This document shows positions 63,957 through 64,000 of a DNA stretch of 64,000 nt, piece after piece (position 1 is the first letter of the stretch; every line of letters starts with the position of its first letter). The DNA comes from Glutamicibacter soli (GTDB taxonomy: Bacteria > Actinomycetota > Actinomycetes > Actinomycetales > Micrococcaceae), in contig NZ_POAF01000007.1 of assembly GCF_003309065.1 (NCBI RefSeq), positions 1-64,000 on the forward strand. The letters are read 5' to 3'. The notes beneath the pieces were generated by a model that had not been told where the DNA came from, searched no databases, and saw nothing but the letters and a program-made list of their open reading frames with translations. A program made the position numbers and the translations under genes.

Positions 63957-64000
63957 ATGAGCAACGATTTCACCCCTTGGCAGCGAACAGCACACGGCGC
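63957..64000 (+). CDS. Possible gene start truncated by window end
   Basis: ATG at 63957 preceded by AATAGGTTT opens 14 codons (MSNDFTPWQRTAHG) to the edge. It is divergent from coaD. There is too little to identify it; it is listed because the start is plausible. Confidence 0.35.
   Translation, partial: MSNDFTPWQRTAHG

Overview
This window is a high-GC chromosome segment from an actinobacterium, most likely Micrococcaceae (Arthrobacter/Glutamicibacter type). The evidence is the conserved gene order coaD ... DUF177 - rpmF - rnc - mutM - smc - ftsY - amtB - ffh, the frequent GTG/TTG starts, and a teichoic-acid-like glycopolymer cluster. Species assignment is inference; no rRNA or tRNA gene was seen.

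Left part (1-30 kb). An edge-truncated gene is followed by a three-gene membrane-protein operon with 8-nt overlaps and tandem paralogues. Next comes the iron-uptake operon efeUOB behind a DtxR/IdeR-like iron box, ending at a strong terminator, then a thiolase. An AT-richer accessory island (about 7.3-10.5 kb) holds a membrane protein / serine alpha-beta-hydrolase pair, a hairpin-like inverted repeat and a perfect 42-bp tandem duplication. After it lie a cardiolipin-synthase-like gene, a secreted SNase nuclease, a lipoprotein, a glycosyltransferase pseudogene (two in-frame TAG codons plus a frameshift), a VOC dioxygenase-like gene and two paralogous acyl-CoA synthetases flanking a Lys-rich secreted protein. 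Two related unknown proteins precede ffh, followed by an M23 peptidase and amtB.

Middle (30-47 kb). Housekeeping genes (mpg, ftsY, smc, mutM, rnc, rpmF, DUF177) alternate with envelope genes: two secreted/lipoprotein-like genes, an OafA-type acyltransferase with SGNH domain, an MFS exporter, a family-2 glycosyltransferase and a beta-lactamase-fold serine hydrolase.

Right part (46.8-63.3 kb). A wall-glycopolymer locus lies between DUF177-rpmF-rnc and coaD, genes that are usually much closer together in related actinobacteria. On the minus strand it runs galU, LCP ligase, ABC permease, ABC ATPase, GT2, CDP-alcohol phosphatidyltransferase, GT2, Stealth phosphotransferase, tagD, a GT2-TagF fusion and GT4. 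A glycerophosphotransferase-like gene lies on the plus strand. Together they suggest a poly(glycerol-phosphate)-type polymer: TagD makes CDP-glycerol, TagF-like enzymes polymerise it, glycosyltransferases decorate it, the ABC pair exports it and the LCP protein attaches it to the wall.

Between the plus-strand gene and the minus-strand operon sits a nested mobile-element scar. An IS21-type istA is split by a 673-bp internally deleted IS21-type element with a 5-bp target duplication; removing the insert restores the istA frame exactly.
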